DNA of 29,279 bases from Magnetococcales bacterium (GCA_015229095.1 JADGCE010000018.1:1-29279), one strand, 5' to 3'. Positions 1-7,825 are shown, counted from the first letter of the stretch. Notes: a model not told the origin generated them from the sequence alone. Translations and numbers: made by a program.

Positions 1-1146
1 ACGGCGCAGGTTCAGGCCTTGAGCTCGACTCAGGAGGCGGGTTTGAGCGTCAACCAGATTGTGGCGCTGACCACGGAGCAGGTTGCCGCCATGAGCACGA
101 CGCAGATTGTCAACCTCTCCACGGCCCAGGTGAAAAAGCTGACCACCAGTCAGATCGCCGGTATGTCCACCCTGCAGGTGGCCTCTCTGGAATCCACCGA
201 TGTGGCGGTGCTCTCCGCGCAGCAGGTGGGCAGCCTGAGTGCGGCACAGGTCACGGCACTGACCATCACCCAGGTGGGCGGCTTGACCTCGGCGCAGTTG
301 AAGGCGTTGACCCTGGATCAGGTGGCCGGTTTGGAATCCACCGATATCGCTGCGTTGAGCACCACGCAGGTGAAGGGGCTGACCAGCAGCCAGATCGCGG
401 CTCTGACGGTGGGCAACCAACTGGGCGCGTTGACTTCCGGCAATCTGAGTGCGTTGTCCAACGCCCAGATGCTTGGGTTGACGGTGGAGCAGGTAACCGC
501 TCTGACCACTACGCAGGTGAGTGGCTTCAGCTCGGCCCAGATCAAAAACCTCTCCTCGGCGCAGGTGGGTGGGTTGACCTCGGCACAGATCGCTGCCCTG
601 ACCACGGCGCAGTTGGCCGGTTTCGAGCCCAAGGATCTGGCGGTTCTGACCGATGGGCAGTTGGATGGTGTCACCACCAGTCAGATGGCCGCCCTGGCGG
701 TGGCGCAGCTGAAGGCGTTGACCTCCGAGCAGTTGGCCTCTCTCACCGTGGCCCAGGTGAGCGCGCTGAGCGCTCAGCAGATTGCCGCTTTGACGACCAA
801 GCAGGAGGGCGGGCTCTCTGCCGACATGATCAGGGCCTTCAGCTCCGATCAGATCGGTGCCTTGACGGCGGCACAGATCAAGGCCTTGACCGATTCTCAG
901 GCTGCCGGTCTCTCCGGACAGGTGGCATACCTGAAGACGGCGCAAGTGGCGGCCCTGGAGAGCACCGATCTGGCTGCCATGGGTGCTGTGGCCGTCGCCA
1001 GCCTGAGTTCGGATCAGGTGAAAGTCCTGAACAAGGCTCAGATTACCGAGGTGTACAGCAGCTTTGTCCAGAGCCAGGTAGATGCCATGTCGGCGGCTCA
1101 GAAGAAGATTTACCAGACAGCGGGTGGTACTTTGACCATATCGTAA
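1..1146 (+). CDS. Octapeptide-repeat protein, C-terminal part (5' end outside window)
   Basis: The reading frame is open from base 1, so the true start lies upstream; the first possible internal start in the window is a TTG at 19. Almost the whole visible part (about 380 residues) is some 43 consecutive octads of consensus L-[T/S]-x-x-Q-[V/I/L]-x-[A/G/S], with F, M or V sometimes replacing the leading Leu. Octads starting LESTD or FEPKD, with Asp instead of Gln, recur at about residues 51, 99, 195 and 306 (counted from the TTG). Octad length is nearly invariant: one is 9 and one is 7 residues. The last 30 residues or so leave the repeat. No catalytic motif, membrane segment or cysteine is visible. 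The S/T-x-x-Q pattern resembles helix N-caps, so a solenoid of short helical turns is possible, and such proteins are often large surface proteins, but the function is unknown. A terminator follows directly. Confidence 0.85.
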   Translation, partial: TAQVQALSSTQEAGLSVNQIVALTTEQVAAMSTTQIVNLSTAQVKKLTTSQIAGMSTLQVASLESTDVAVLSAQQVGSLSAAQVTALTITQVGGLTSAQLKALTLDQVAGLESTDIAALSTTQVKGLTSSQIAALTVGNQLGALTSGNLSALSNAQMLGLTVEQVTALTTTQVSGFSSAQIKNLSSAQVGGLTSAQIAALTTAQLAGFEPKDLAVLTDGQLDGVTTSQMAALAVAQLKALTSEQLASLTVAQVSALSAQQIAALTTKQEGGLSADMIRAFSSDQIGALTAAQIKALTDSQAAGLSGQVAYLKTAQVAALESTDLAAMGAVAVASLSSDQVKVLNKAQITEVYSSFVQSQVDAMSAAQKKIYQTAGGTLTIS

Positions 1147-1155
1147 GCTGGTCGT

Positions 1156-1179
1156 GGGTTCGGCTGAAAAGCCGAACCC
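1156..1179 (+). repeat. Perfect 10-bp hairpin with GAAA tetraloop
   Basis: Bases 1156-1165 and 1170-1179 are perfect reverse complements (GGGTTCGGCT / AGCCGAACCC) around a GAAA loop of the GNRA type. The hairpin lies 9 nt after the stop of the octad-repeat gene and just before a second hairpin with a T-run. It probably stabilises the 3' end of the mRNA or forms the first part of a compound terminator. Confidence 0.7.
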
Positions 1180-1190
1180 CTCTCTTTCAA

Positions 1191-1221
1191 CCCCTCTTCC
1201 TCGGGAGAGGGGTTTTTTTTT
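1191..1221 (+). terminator. Rho-independent terminator of the octad-repeat gene
   Basis: CCCCTCT (1191-1197) pairs with AGAGGGG (1206-1212), with a further partly wobble-paired inner stem, followed at once by nine T (1213-1221). This is a textbook intrinsic terminator on the + strand. It isolates the repeat gene from the rest of the window. Confidence 0.85.
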
Positions 1222-1430
1222 GGAAAAAAGGGGGATGGTGGGTCCGGGAAGGCAGTCACTCCCCTTTCCAGAGAAAAAGGGAGAGGGGGCCGGAGGGCGG
1301 TTCAGCACTCTCCCCAGGAGGGAACTCTGTCAATGGACCGGATGGAAATGGGAGGGCAAAAACAATCGAGATGCAGAGCGCATCCGGAGTCGGCGCAACG
1401 TTCTTGACGGACGGAGCTTGTTCCGGCGTG
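1222..1430. other. Non-coding stretch with an imperfect inverted repeat
   Basis: I see no convincing gene here. An imperfect inverted repeat at about 1259-1288 (CTCCCCTTT then AAAGGGAGAGGGG) resembles the terminator stem at 1191-1212, so the two may be copies of a dispersed repeat. No T-run follows on either strand, so I do not call it a terminator for the minus-strand gene ending at 1431. Confidence 0.3.
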
Positions 1431-1745
1431 CTATTCGTGGTGTGATGGCAGGGCGTGTTTACCGGAGTGTGTTTTTGAATGGACGGCACGTTGATCTTTC
1501 TGGTATACGTGCCACAGGGCGAAACCGACCAAAGCCACCCCGGCGATCGGGTGCAAGGGCATCATGGGGCGCAAAATCCGCAAGCCGGTCAGGGCGACGA
1601 TCGTCAGGGAGACAATCATGCCAGTCTTTGACAGCTCATGTCCGACGCGCCATTTGCGTTTGTGCTTTTCCCCATGTGGGGCATGCTCCTCTTCCTGCTG
1701 TGGGTGCAGGGCGGGGAGATGCGCTATTTTTTCTTCGGAGATCAT
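1431..1745 (-). CDS. Small His-rich membrane protein
   Basis: 104 residues. The sequence shows a hydrophilic His-rich N-terminus (1-38), two hydrophobic segments at about 40-58 and 66-82 separated by a short PMMPLH turn, and a His-rich tail. There are 13 His in 104 residues; H36, H65 and H79 sit at the helix ends, where heme ligands sit in small cytochrome-b-like or DUF4405-like proteins. A GAGGAT ribosome site lies about 6 nt before the ATG. The gene is divergent from the flavin split-barrel gene at 1851. I do not recognise a definite family. Heme or metal binding is an inference from the His pattern, and it could equally be a simple membrane anchor. Confidence 0.6.
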   Translation of the reverse strand: MISEEKIAHLPALHPQQEEEHAPHGEKHKRKWRVGHELSKTGMIVSLTIVALTGLRILRPMMPLHPIAGVALVGFALWHVYQKDQRAVHSKTHSGKHALPSHHE

Positions 1746-1850
1746 TCGTTATCCTCATGGGAGAGTTGGCGAAAAACAGCCCGCCCATCGTATCATAGGG
1801 GGCCGGGAAGGGGTCAAGGGTGTTTGACATAAAACAGAGCGGAGGCGCGC

Positions 1851-2393
1851 ATGGGAAAATTTTTCAATGAAATCAGCTCGGAAGTCCAAAATTTTATCGG
1901 GCGGCAAAAAATATTTTTTGTGGCGACCGCACCGGGGGAGGGGCGGATCAATCTCTCTCCCAAAGGGATGGATTGCTTTCGCATATTGGACAATCGGACG
2001 ACCTGTTTTTTGAATTTGACCGGCAGTGGCAATGAAACCGCCGCCCATCTGCTCGCCGATGGGCGGATGACGGTCATGTTTTGTGGGTTTGAACAACAGC
2101 CTCTGATTGTGCGTCTTTATGGCCAGGGACGGCTGCTGCATCCCCGCGATGACGAGTGGGGTACCCTGGTGGGTCACTTTGCCGATTGGCCCGGCAAACG
2201 GCAGATTGTCGTGACCCATGTGGAATCGGTGCATACTTCCTGCGGTTACGGAGTACCCTTTTTCTCCTACCAGAGGGAGCGTGAGCAACTGCTGCGTTGG
2301 GCGGAAAAAAAGGGGGATGCAGGCATACGCAGCTACTGGGAAAAGGAAAATCAGGTCAGTATCGATGGGCTGCCTACCCATATTTTGCCATGA
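1851..2393 (+). CDS. Pyridoxamine 5'-phosphate oxidase family (flavin split-barrel) protein
   Basis: 180 residues, with GGAGG (1841-1845) 5 nt before the ATG. The N-terminus (FIGRQKIFFVATAP then GRINLSPKG) and the middle (TCFLNLTGSGNETAAHL, then GRMTVMFCGF, then LIVRLYGQG) match the short PNPOx-like FMN-binding split-barrel family, which includes many uncharacterised flavin or F420 oxidoreductases. The C-terminal part carries VESVHTSCGYGVPFF, a typical end motif in this subgroup. It is shorter and simpler than true PdxH and is not expected to make PLP. It should be a cytosolic, probably FMN-binding dimer with unknown substrate. The DegT-like gene starts 76 nt downstream, so the two may share a transcript with ligA. 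Confidence 0.85.
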   Translation: MGKFFNEISSEVQNFIGRQKIFFVATAPGEGRINLSPKGMDCFRILDNRTTCFLNLTGSGNETAAHLLADGRMTVMFCGFEQQPLIVRLYGQGRLLHPRDDEWGTLVGHFADWPGKRQIVVTHVESVHTSCGYGVPFFSYQREREQLLRWAEKKGDAGIRSYWEKENQVSIDGLPTHILP

Positions 2394-2469
2394 TCTTCCG
2401 GATCGGAATCATACAAGGGTTGGGTGGTCATCCTCTTTGCATGGCGGCTGCCAGAGGGCCTCTGCGACG

Positions 2470-3546
2470 ATGTCCAACCGGTTGACCCAGGCCGTTTTGT
2501 CCATTCCGGTGCAGCGGGCCGATCTGACCCGTTGCGATGATCGGGCGGTACGGCTGCAGTTGGCCCGTGCACCTTTTTACGATGCCGCGTTGTTGGCGCG
2601 TTGGGAGAGCGCCTGGGCTACCCTGTGGCAACGTCCGGCGGTGGCCTTTGCCGAACCCGCATGGGCTGTTTTGGCCTTGCAGCGGGTGTTGGGCTGGCAG
2701 GTCGGCGACAGAATCGGGGTGGATCCCCTCCTGGACCCTGCCTGGATCGAGTCCCTGGCCAGTGCCTGGCTCTATCCGGCGTGGCGGGATGTGGAGCCTT
2801 GCAGCGGGTGTGGGCAAGGGCCATTTCTCGCCGATGGCTCGGTGGTTGCCACTCTGCGCGCCGGTTTTTGCCAACATCCCTACGGCCTGCCCTGTGGGGT
2901 GCCGCCGGCGGAGTTGCCCTGTTGGTTGGAGGAGATCTCCGCTCTGTTGCGTCCCATGCCCGGCTGTGGTTGGGGCACTGTCCAACTGCTCTACCTCAGT
3001 GGCAATCGCATGGTGGCGGCCGGGGGCAGTTGTCTGCTCCTGACCCAGGATGAAGCCCTTGAACGGGCGATTCGAGCCCTCCATTTGCCTCCGCCGGCGC
3101 CGCTGGCCTGTGCCCTGGGACTTTCCCAACTGCAGAGCCTGGAGGGGCGTCTGGCGCGGCGGCAGGAGTTGGCAGAACGCTACTTGCGGCAGTTGCATGG
3201 CCAGGGTCTTTTTCAATTGCCGGCGTGTTGTGGAGGAGGGCGGTTGTGGGAGATGTTTTTGTTGACGATGGCCTCTTCTGAGGCGTTTTGTGCGCTGCAA
3301 CATTTTTTGCAGAAGAGTCATATCCATGCGGCTTCTCCCCTCTGGTTTGGATCGACCCATGATCGCTCTCTGGTGCTGCCCGGCCTGCAGCAGTTTCGAC
3401 AGCACACCTTGGCCTTGCCCCTCTATGCGGCACTCGGCGACACCGATCAAAAACGTCTCATCAACCGGGTCAACCGCTGGGTAGGCTACCGCCGCCGTTC
3501 CCACCCTTTCTCCATTTCCGGGAGCCGACATCATGAATCTCTCTGA
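2470..3546 (+). CDS. Divergent DegT/DnrJ/EryC1-like protein lacking the PLP lysine (putative pseudoenzyme)
   Basis: 358 residues from the ATG at 2470; the frame is open further upstream, overlapping the previous gene, so the start is not certain. The C-terminal half follows the DegT/DnrJ/EryC1/StrS sugar aminotransferase fold: LACALGLSQLQSLEGRLARR matches the AAlGlaQLerLdeliarR block, and RQHTLALPLYAALGDTD matches the lsLPlyPgl block. The segment YLSGNRMVAAGGSCLLLTQD lines up with SFxxxKNLxxGxGGxxxTND, but the PLP-binding Lys is replaced (Gly or Ser), and no Lys occurs anywhere before the last quarter. The usual SGT and ED(A)A(H) cofactor motifs are also unrecognisable. The protein is Cys-rich, including CSGCGQG. 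It overlaps ligA by 14 nt, which suggests translational coupling. Probably a non-catalytic or repurposed member; its role is unknown. Confidence 0.7.
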   Translation: MSNRLTQAVLSIPVQRADLTRCDDRAVRLQLARAPFYDAALLARWESAWATLWQRPAVAFAEPAWAVLALQRVLGWQVGDRIGVDPLLDPAWIESLASAWLYPAWRDVEPCSGCGQGPFLADGSVVATLRAGFCQHPYGLPCGVPPAELPCWLEEISALLRPMPGCGWGTVQLLYLSGNRMVAAGGSCLLLTQDEALERAIRALHLPPPAPLACALGLSQLQSLEGRLARRQELAERYLRQLHGQGLFQLPACCGGGRLWEMFLLTMASSEAFCALQHFLQKSHIHAASPLWFGSTHDRSLVLPGLQQFRQHTLALPLYAALGDTDQKRLINRVNRWVGYRRRSHPFSISGSRHHESL

Positions 3547-5611
3547 AGAAGAGCCGTTGCAGCGTCTGATCTGGCTGCGCGACCGTTTGCACTACCACAA
3601 CCACTGCTATCATCAGCGGGATGATCCCGAAATTCCAGACGCGGAGTATGACCAGTTGTTTGCGGAGCTGCTGGCTTTGGAAGGGCAATATCCCCAGTGG
3701 ATCACCCCGGACTCTCCCAGCCAACGGGTCGGTGCGGCCCCTGTGAACCGTTTTGCCCCTGTGCAACATGGGGTGCCGATGCTCTCGTTGGATAATCTGT
3801 TCCGGGAGGGTGATCTCCGTGAATTTGATCGGCGGGTTCGGGAAGGTTTGGGTCATCAGGAGGGCATTGTCTATGTGGCTGAACCTAAACTGGATGGGGT
3901 GGCGGTGTCGCTGCTCTACCGGCAGGGATTTTTGCAACGGGCCGCCACCCGTGGCGATGGTCAGGTGGGAGAGGATGTCACGGCGCAGCTGCGAACCATT
4001 GCCGTGATTCCGCAGCAATTGGGGGGAAAAGGGGAAATTCCCGGAGTGTTGGAGGTGCGCGGCGAGGTCTATATGCCCTTGGCGGGCTTTGAGCAGTGGA
4101 ATGAGGCGGCCCGGCAGCGGGGTGAAAAACCCTTTGCCAATCCGCGCAACGCGGCAGCAGGCAGCCTCCGGCAGTTGGATGCCAAAATAACCGCCGAGCG
4201 TCCGCTACGCTTTTTCTGTCACGGTTTGGGTCACTGGGCAGAGGGTGCCATGCCGGACAATCATGATGCCATCCTTCAGCAGTTGCAGGCTTGGCGGTTG
4301 CCTGTCTGCGATCTGTGGGAGCGGGTTGTCGGGGTGGAGGGGTGTTGGGACTATTATCGGCGGATGGAAGCCAGACGCGAGCAATTGCCTTATGAGATTG
4401 ATGGGGTGGTCTACAAGGTAAACAACCGGGCAGAGCGGCAGCGGTTGGGATTTGTGGCCCGTTCGCCCCGTTGGGCTGCCGCCCACAAGTTTCCAGCCCA
4501 GGAGGTGAGTACCCTGCTGCTGGGGGTCGATTTTCAGGTGGGACGAAGCGGTGTTTTGACCCCGGTGGCCCGTTTGCAGCCGGTGCAGGTGGGGGGGGTG
4601 ATGGTCGCCAACGCCACCTTGCACAATTTTCAGGAGTTGTCCCGCAAGGATGTGCGTTTGGGCGATACCGTCATGGTGCGTCGGGCGGGAGACGTCATTC
4701 CGGAAATTGTGGGTGTGGTGCAGGCGCGTCGTCCCCCGGAGGCGGTGGCGATTGCCTTGCCGCAGGCCTGTCCGGTCTGTGGGGCGTTGGTGGTGCAGAT
4801 GCCGGGGGAGGTGGCTGCTCGCTGTGCCGGAGGGCTGGCCTGTCCGGCGCAGCGTCGGGAGAGGATCAAACATTTTGTCTCCCGCCGTGCCATGGACATT
4901 GAGGGGATGGGTGACAAGCTGGTTGATTTGCTGGTGCAGACTGCTCTTGTGGTGGATGTGGCGGATATTTTTTTCCTGGCCGAGCATCGGCAGCAGTTGT
5001 GCACCCTGGAACGGTTGGGAGAAAAGTCGGTGGACAACCTGTTGTTGGCGATTGAAACGGCCAAGCAGCGGCACTTGGGGCAGTTTTTGTTTGCCCTGGG
5101 CATTCGCGAAGTGGGGGAGAGCATCGCCCAAAATTTGGCCCGCCATTTCAGAAGCCTGGAACAACTGCTTGTGGCGGATGAAGAGGCCCTGGAGGGGGTG
5201 GCGGATGTGGGACCGGTGGTGGCGGCCCATATACGCCAATTTTTTCAAGAGTCCCACAACCGTGCCGTGATTCAGCGTCTGATGACCATTGCCAACACCC
5301 AGTGGCAGCGGATGCCTGCTGCCGAGACCCCTCTGGAAAATCGGCCTTTGGCGGGAAAAACGGTTGTGCTCACCGGCACCTTGCACACCTTGACCCGTCA
5401 GGAGGCCAAAGCGCGCCTGGAAGGATTGGGTGCCAAAGTTTCCGGTTCCGTCTCTCAGCGGACTTTTTTTCTGGTGGTGGGGGAGGAGGCGGGCTCCAAA
5501 CGGCAGCGTGGAGAAGCCTTGGGGATACGCCTGCTGACAGAGGCCGATCTGCTGTCGTTGCTGGATACCGGAAACGTTCCCGCCGACTGGGAACAAAATG
5601 CCGTGAGTTGA
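3533..5611 (+). CDS. ligA: NAD-dependent DNA ligase LigA
   Basis: 692 residues, the normal full length. It seals nicks in DNA using NAD+ during replication and repair. Domains in order: Ia (about 1-70, with YHNHCYHQRDDPEIPDAEYD), adenylation (70-318) with nucleophile Lys119 in AEPKLDG, OB fold (about 320-400), a four-Cys zinc finger (Cys413, Cys416, Cys431, Cys437), helix-hairpin-helix repeats (about 450-585) and a C-terminal BRCT domain (about 605-678, LAGKTVVLTGTL). All diagnostic motifs are intact. The ATG at 3533 lies inside the end of the DegT-like gene with GGGAG just upstream, so translation of the two is probably coupled. Confidence 0.98.
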   Translation: MNLSEEEPLQRLIWLRDRLHYHNHCYHQRDDPEIPDAEYDQLFAELLALEGQYPQWITPDSPSQRVGAAPVNRFAPVQHGVPMLSLDNLFREGDLREFDRRVREGLGHQEGIVYVAEPKLDGVAVSLLYRQGFLQRAATRGDGQVGEDVTAQLRTIAVIPQQLGGKGEIPGVLEVRGEVYMPLAGFEQWNEAARQRGEKPFANPRNAAAGSLRQLDAKITAERPLRFFCHGLGHWAEGAMPDNHDAILQQLQAWRLPVCDLWERVVGVEGCWDYYRRMEARREQLPYEIDGVVYKVNNRAERQRLGFVARSPRWAAAHKFPAQEVSTLLLGVDFQVGRSGVLTPVARLQPVQVGGVMVANATLHNFQELSRKDVRLGDTVMVRRAGDVIPEIVGVVQARRPPEAVAIALPQACPVCGALVVQMPGEVAARCAGGLACPAQRRERIKHFVSRRAMDIEGMGDKLVDLLVQTALVVDVADIFFLAEHRQQLCTLERLGEKSVDNLLLAIETAKQRHLGQFLFALGIREVGESIAQNLARHFRSLEQLLVADEEALEGVADVGPVVAAHIRQFFQESHNRAVIQRLMTIANTQWQRMPAAETPLENRPLAGKTVVLTGTLHTLTRQEAKARLEGLGAKVSGSVSQRTFFLVVGEEAGSKRQRGEALGIRLLTEADLLSLLDTGNVPADWEQNAVS

Positions 5612-5700
5612 CAGGAATGACCGTAAAAATGCTTTTTCTGTACGCTGTTTTGGGTTATCCTGCCCGCATGGGTCGTCCAATCCACACAAGGAGTTACACG

Positions 5701-6027
5701 ATGAAGAGATTGTTGCTGCTGGCTACACTGTTTGCATGGCTCGCTCCCGGGGCGGTATGGGCCGACAAAGAGGGGAGTGGCAAAGAGCGGGGTGCCGGCC
5801 CGGAGGCCAATTTTGCCAAAGTCAAAGCCAAAAAAGTGGAAGATTTGAAAGCGCTGCTGGCCTGTGTGGAGCAGGCGCAAAGCGGGGAAGCCATGAAAAA
5901 TTGTCGCGAACAACTCAGCAAAAAGAATAAGATGCAGGAGAGAGAGCACAGACTGCAAAAGATTCAAGAACAAAAGCGGAAACTGGAAGAGCAGGAGAGA
6001 AGGCTTCAAAGTGGTGAGGGAAGATAA
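5701..6027 (+). CDS. Small secreted coiled-coil protein
   Basis: 108 residues from the ATG at 5701, which is preceded by AAGGAG at good spacing; the frame is open upstream inside ligA but this start is much better. The N-terminus is a classical Sec signal peptide: MKR, a hydrophobic core, then a likely cut after AVWA. The mature part contains one Cys pair (CVEQAQSGEAMKNC) and ends in a strongly charged heptad-like helix rich in E, K, Q and R (about residues 70-104). Probably a periplasmic coiled-coil protein. I recognise no family. It lies 89 nt after ligA and could be co-transcribed with it or have its own promoter. Confidence 0.75.
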   Translation: MKRLLLLATLFAWLAPGAVWADKEGSGKERGAGPEANFAKVKAKKVEDLKALLACVEQAQSGEAMKNCREQLSKKNKMQEREHRLQKIQEQKRKLEEQERRLQSGEGR

Positions 6028-6038
6028 CCCCAATCTGT

Positions 6039-6057
6039 CCTGATCGGTCCGGTCAGG
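6039..6057. repeat. Hairpin between convergent genes
   Basis: CCTGATCG / CGGTCAGG form an 8-bp stem (one G-T pair) with a three-base loop, in the 49-nt gap between the + strand gene ending at 6027 and the minus-strand small ORF ending at 6077. No T-run follows on either strand. It may act as a weak bidirectional terminator. Confidence 0.35.
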
Positions 6058-6076
6058 GTGCAGAAGCGGAAAAAAT

Positions 6077-6190
6077 TCACCGCGTCCAGAGGATAAACTC
6101 CACCAACAGGAATTTGACGATCAAGCCGACCCCCACTCCCACCAGCAGGGCGATCATCAGGTTGCGCAAAAATTGATCCAGCGTTCGCAT
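6077..6190 (-). CDS. 37-residue single-pass membrane peptide
   Basis: A short frame reading MRTLDQFLRNLM, then a long hydrophobic run with a GVGVG motif, a Lys in the middle (K26), and ending in WTR. Codons show the high third-position GC of the real genes nearby. It starts 66 nt after the lnt stop on the same strand and would be the last gene of the ten-gene run. Only a weak AAG-type ribosome site precedes the ATG. A 103-residue frame overlaps it on the same strand but has no protein-like character. The function is unknown; a tail-anchored or regulatory membrane micropeptide is plausible. Confidence 0.5.
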   Translation of the reverse strand: MRTLDQFLRNLMIALLVGVGVGLIVKFLLVEFILWTR

Positions 6191-6256
6191 AATTCTTGTC
6201 CGTCACTCTGCCAAAAGATCTTCCTTCCCGCTGATTCAGCCCGCACATGACCGGCG

Positions 6257-7825
6257 TCACGGATGGGGGGCGGCGGTTGGCCGTCCCCCTGTTGCCGGTA
6301 TGCGCCGACCCAGCCATCCGGAGAGGAGCAGCAAGCTCAGCCAGCCCCCGATCCAGAGATCACCCCATTGCCGATATAAACTCTCGCCGCTGCCGGGGGG
6401 AACGGTAACGGTCACAGTGCCGGCCTGGTCGGGTGGAATGCGCCCCAACTCCTGACCACTGGCATCGAACACGGCAGAGATGCCAGTGTTGGCGGAGCGA
6501 ATCATGGGGAGGCGATTTTCCACGGCACGCAGGCGGACCATGGCCAGGTGCTGCGGTTTGGCCGAATCGCCAAACCAGCCATCATTGGTGATATTGATCA
6601 GCCAACGCACCCCTGTGTTGGCCAATTGCCGCACCTCATCGGGAAAAATGGCCTCATAACAAATGAGCGGGCCGATCTCCCCTTTGTGCCAGGGGAGGGG
6701 CACGGGACCTGGCCCGCTGGAAAAATCCTCTGTCCCGGCAGTAAATTTACTGATATGAGCGGGTAGCCAGGCCCGCAGTGGAATAAATTCGCCGAATGGC
6801 ACCAGATGGTGTTTGTCGTAGCGTTGATCCAACGAACCGCTTTCGTCCAGCAGGACCATACTGTTGTAATAGCGCCACGGCTCTTCTTCACTGTCCCGGT
6901 CAATGGTGGGTGTGCCGGTGAGAATCGGCGCGGCCAATTCCCGGCTCAGTTGGCTGATTTGATCCAGATAATCGGGATTGGAGCGAAAGAAAAATGCCAT
7001 GGCCGTCTCTGGCCAGACCACCAGATCCACCGGCAGGGCCAGGGTGCGGCTCAACTGCAGATAACGCTCCACGGTATTTTTTTGCTGGTCCGTGGCCCAT
7101 TTTAACTGTTGTGGAATATTGCCCTGTACAATGGCGACCCGGATCGAAGGGGGCTGTTCCGCTTGTGGCTTGTTTTGGAGGGTTGTCAGGCGCCATTCCC
7201 CGTACCCATGGAGGGCTCCCAGCAGGAGAATCAGCCCCGCCGCGCTACGGAGCCACACGCTGCGCCCCGTCGCCCGCTCAAGCCAGCAGGCCGCTCCCAC
7301 GGCGGCGGGCAACACCATGAGCCAAGAGAGCAGAAAAACGCCTCCCACGTCGGCAATCTGCACAAAAGTGGACCAGCGCTCCCAGCCATAGCCCACCAGA
7401 TTCCAGGCAAATCCACTGAACAGGTGGGCGCGCAACCATTCGGTGACCACCCACAAGGCTGGCGCGGCCAAAGGCAGCAGCCAGGGGCGGGGGGAGAGAG
7501 GGTTGAGCAGCGCACCAAACAGGGCGGGATAGAGGGCCATGAGGGCCGCGAAACCCACCAGTATCAGTACAGAGCCCAGCCAGGGGATCCCGCCATATTG
7601 ATGCAAACTGGTCAACAACCAGGAAAACCCCAGGCTGAAGTGGCTGAGGCCAAAGAAAAAGCCCAACCATGCCCCCTGTCGCGGGGAAAAGGGACGCAAC
7701 AGCAGGATCAGGAACAGCAGTCCCAGCATCAGGGCAACAGGTGTCGGACCAGAAGGCAATCCCAGGACGGCCACCCCCCCTGCCAGCAGGGCATATCCGA
7801 TGGCTCTACGAAAGGTGATCTGCAT
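6257..7825 (-). CDS. lnt: Apolipoprotein N-acyltransferase Lnt
   Basis: 522 residues from the ATG at 7825, which has AAGGAA upstream; the frame continues upstream inside ybeY but Lnt homology starts here. Lnt transfers the third acyl chain from phospholipid to the N-terminal Cys of lipoproteins in the inner membrane. The first 210 residues or so hold about seven membrane helices, followed by a periplasmic nitrilase-like domain and a final helix (about 495-512). The catalytic triad is visible: Glu273 (VVWPETAM), Lys338 (YDKHHLVPFGEF) and Cys389 (LICYEAIFPDE). It overlaps the end of ybeY by 20 nt. Lnt near YbeY and PhoH is the common proteobacterial arrangement. Confidence 0.97.
   Translation of the reverse strand: MQITFRRAIGYALLAGGVAVLGLPSGPTPVALMLGLLFLILLLRPFSPRQGAWLGFFFGLSHFSLGFSWLLTSLHQYGGIPWLGSVLILVGFAALMALYPALFGALLNPLSPRPWLLPLAAPALWVVTEWLRAHLFSGFAWNLVGYGWERWSTFVQIADVGGVFLLSWLMVLPAAVGAACWLERATGRSVWLRSAAGLILLLGALHGYGEWRLTTLQNKPQAEQPPSIRVAIVQGNIPQQLKWATDQQKNTVERYLQLSRTLALPVDLVVWPETAMAFFFRSNPDYLDQISQLSRELAAPILTGTPTIDRDSEEEPWRYYNSMVLLDESGSLDQRYDKHHLVPFGEFIPLRAWLPAHISKFTAGTEDFSSGPGPVPLPWHKGEIGPLICYEAIFPDEVRQLANTGVRWLINITNDGWFGDSAKPQHLAMVRLRAVENRLPMIRSANTGISAVFDASGQELGRIPPDQAGTVTVTVPPGSGESLYRQWGDLWIGGWLSLLLLSGWLGRRIPATGGRPTAAPHP

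Noticed and set aside
318..677. 119-residue open frame on the minus strand inside the octad-repeat gene
   Set aside because: It mirrors the repeat on the opposite strand and has no ribosome site or protein-like character.
1154..1798. 214-residue + strand frame after the octad-repeat gene
   Set aside because: It runs through the terminator and antisense to the His-rich membrane gene, and its composition (Arg/Gly/Ser-rich) is typical of a shadow frame.
1787..1817. Possible minus-strand promoter (TTGACC with TATGAT or TACGAT) for the His-rich membrane gene
   Set aside because: The spacers are 14 or 19 nt, outside the usual 16-18, so the match is not better than chance.
2428..3534. 368-residue minus-strand frame opposite the DegT-like gene
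   Set aside because: Low-complexity Gln/Arg/His/Pro composition, no family motifs, and the opposite strand carries recognisable DegT blocks.
5608..5630. TTGACA at the end of ligA as a promoter for the secreted coiled-coil gene
   Set aside because: No acceptable -10 element at 16-18 nt.
4205..5689. 494-residue minus-strand frame opposite ligA
   Set aside because: LigA is certain; this long frame results from high GC and the absence of antisense stops.
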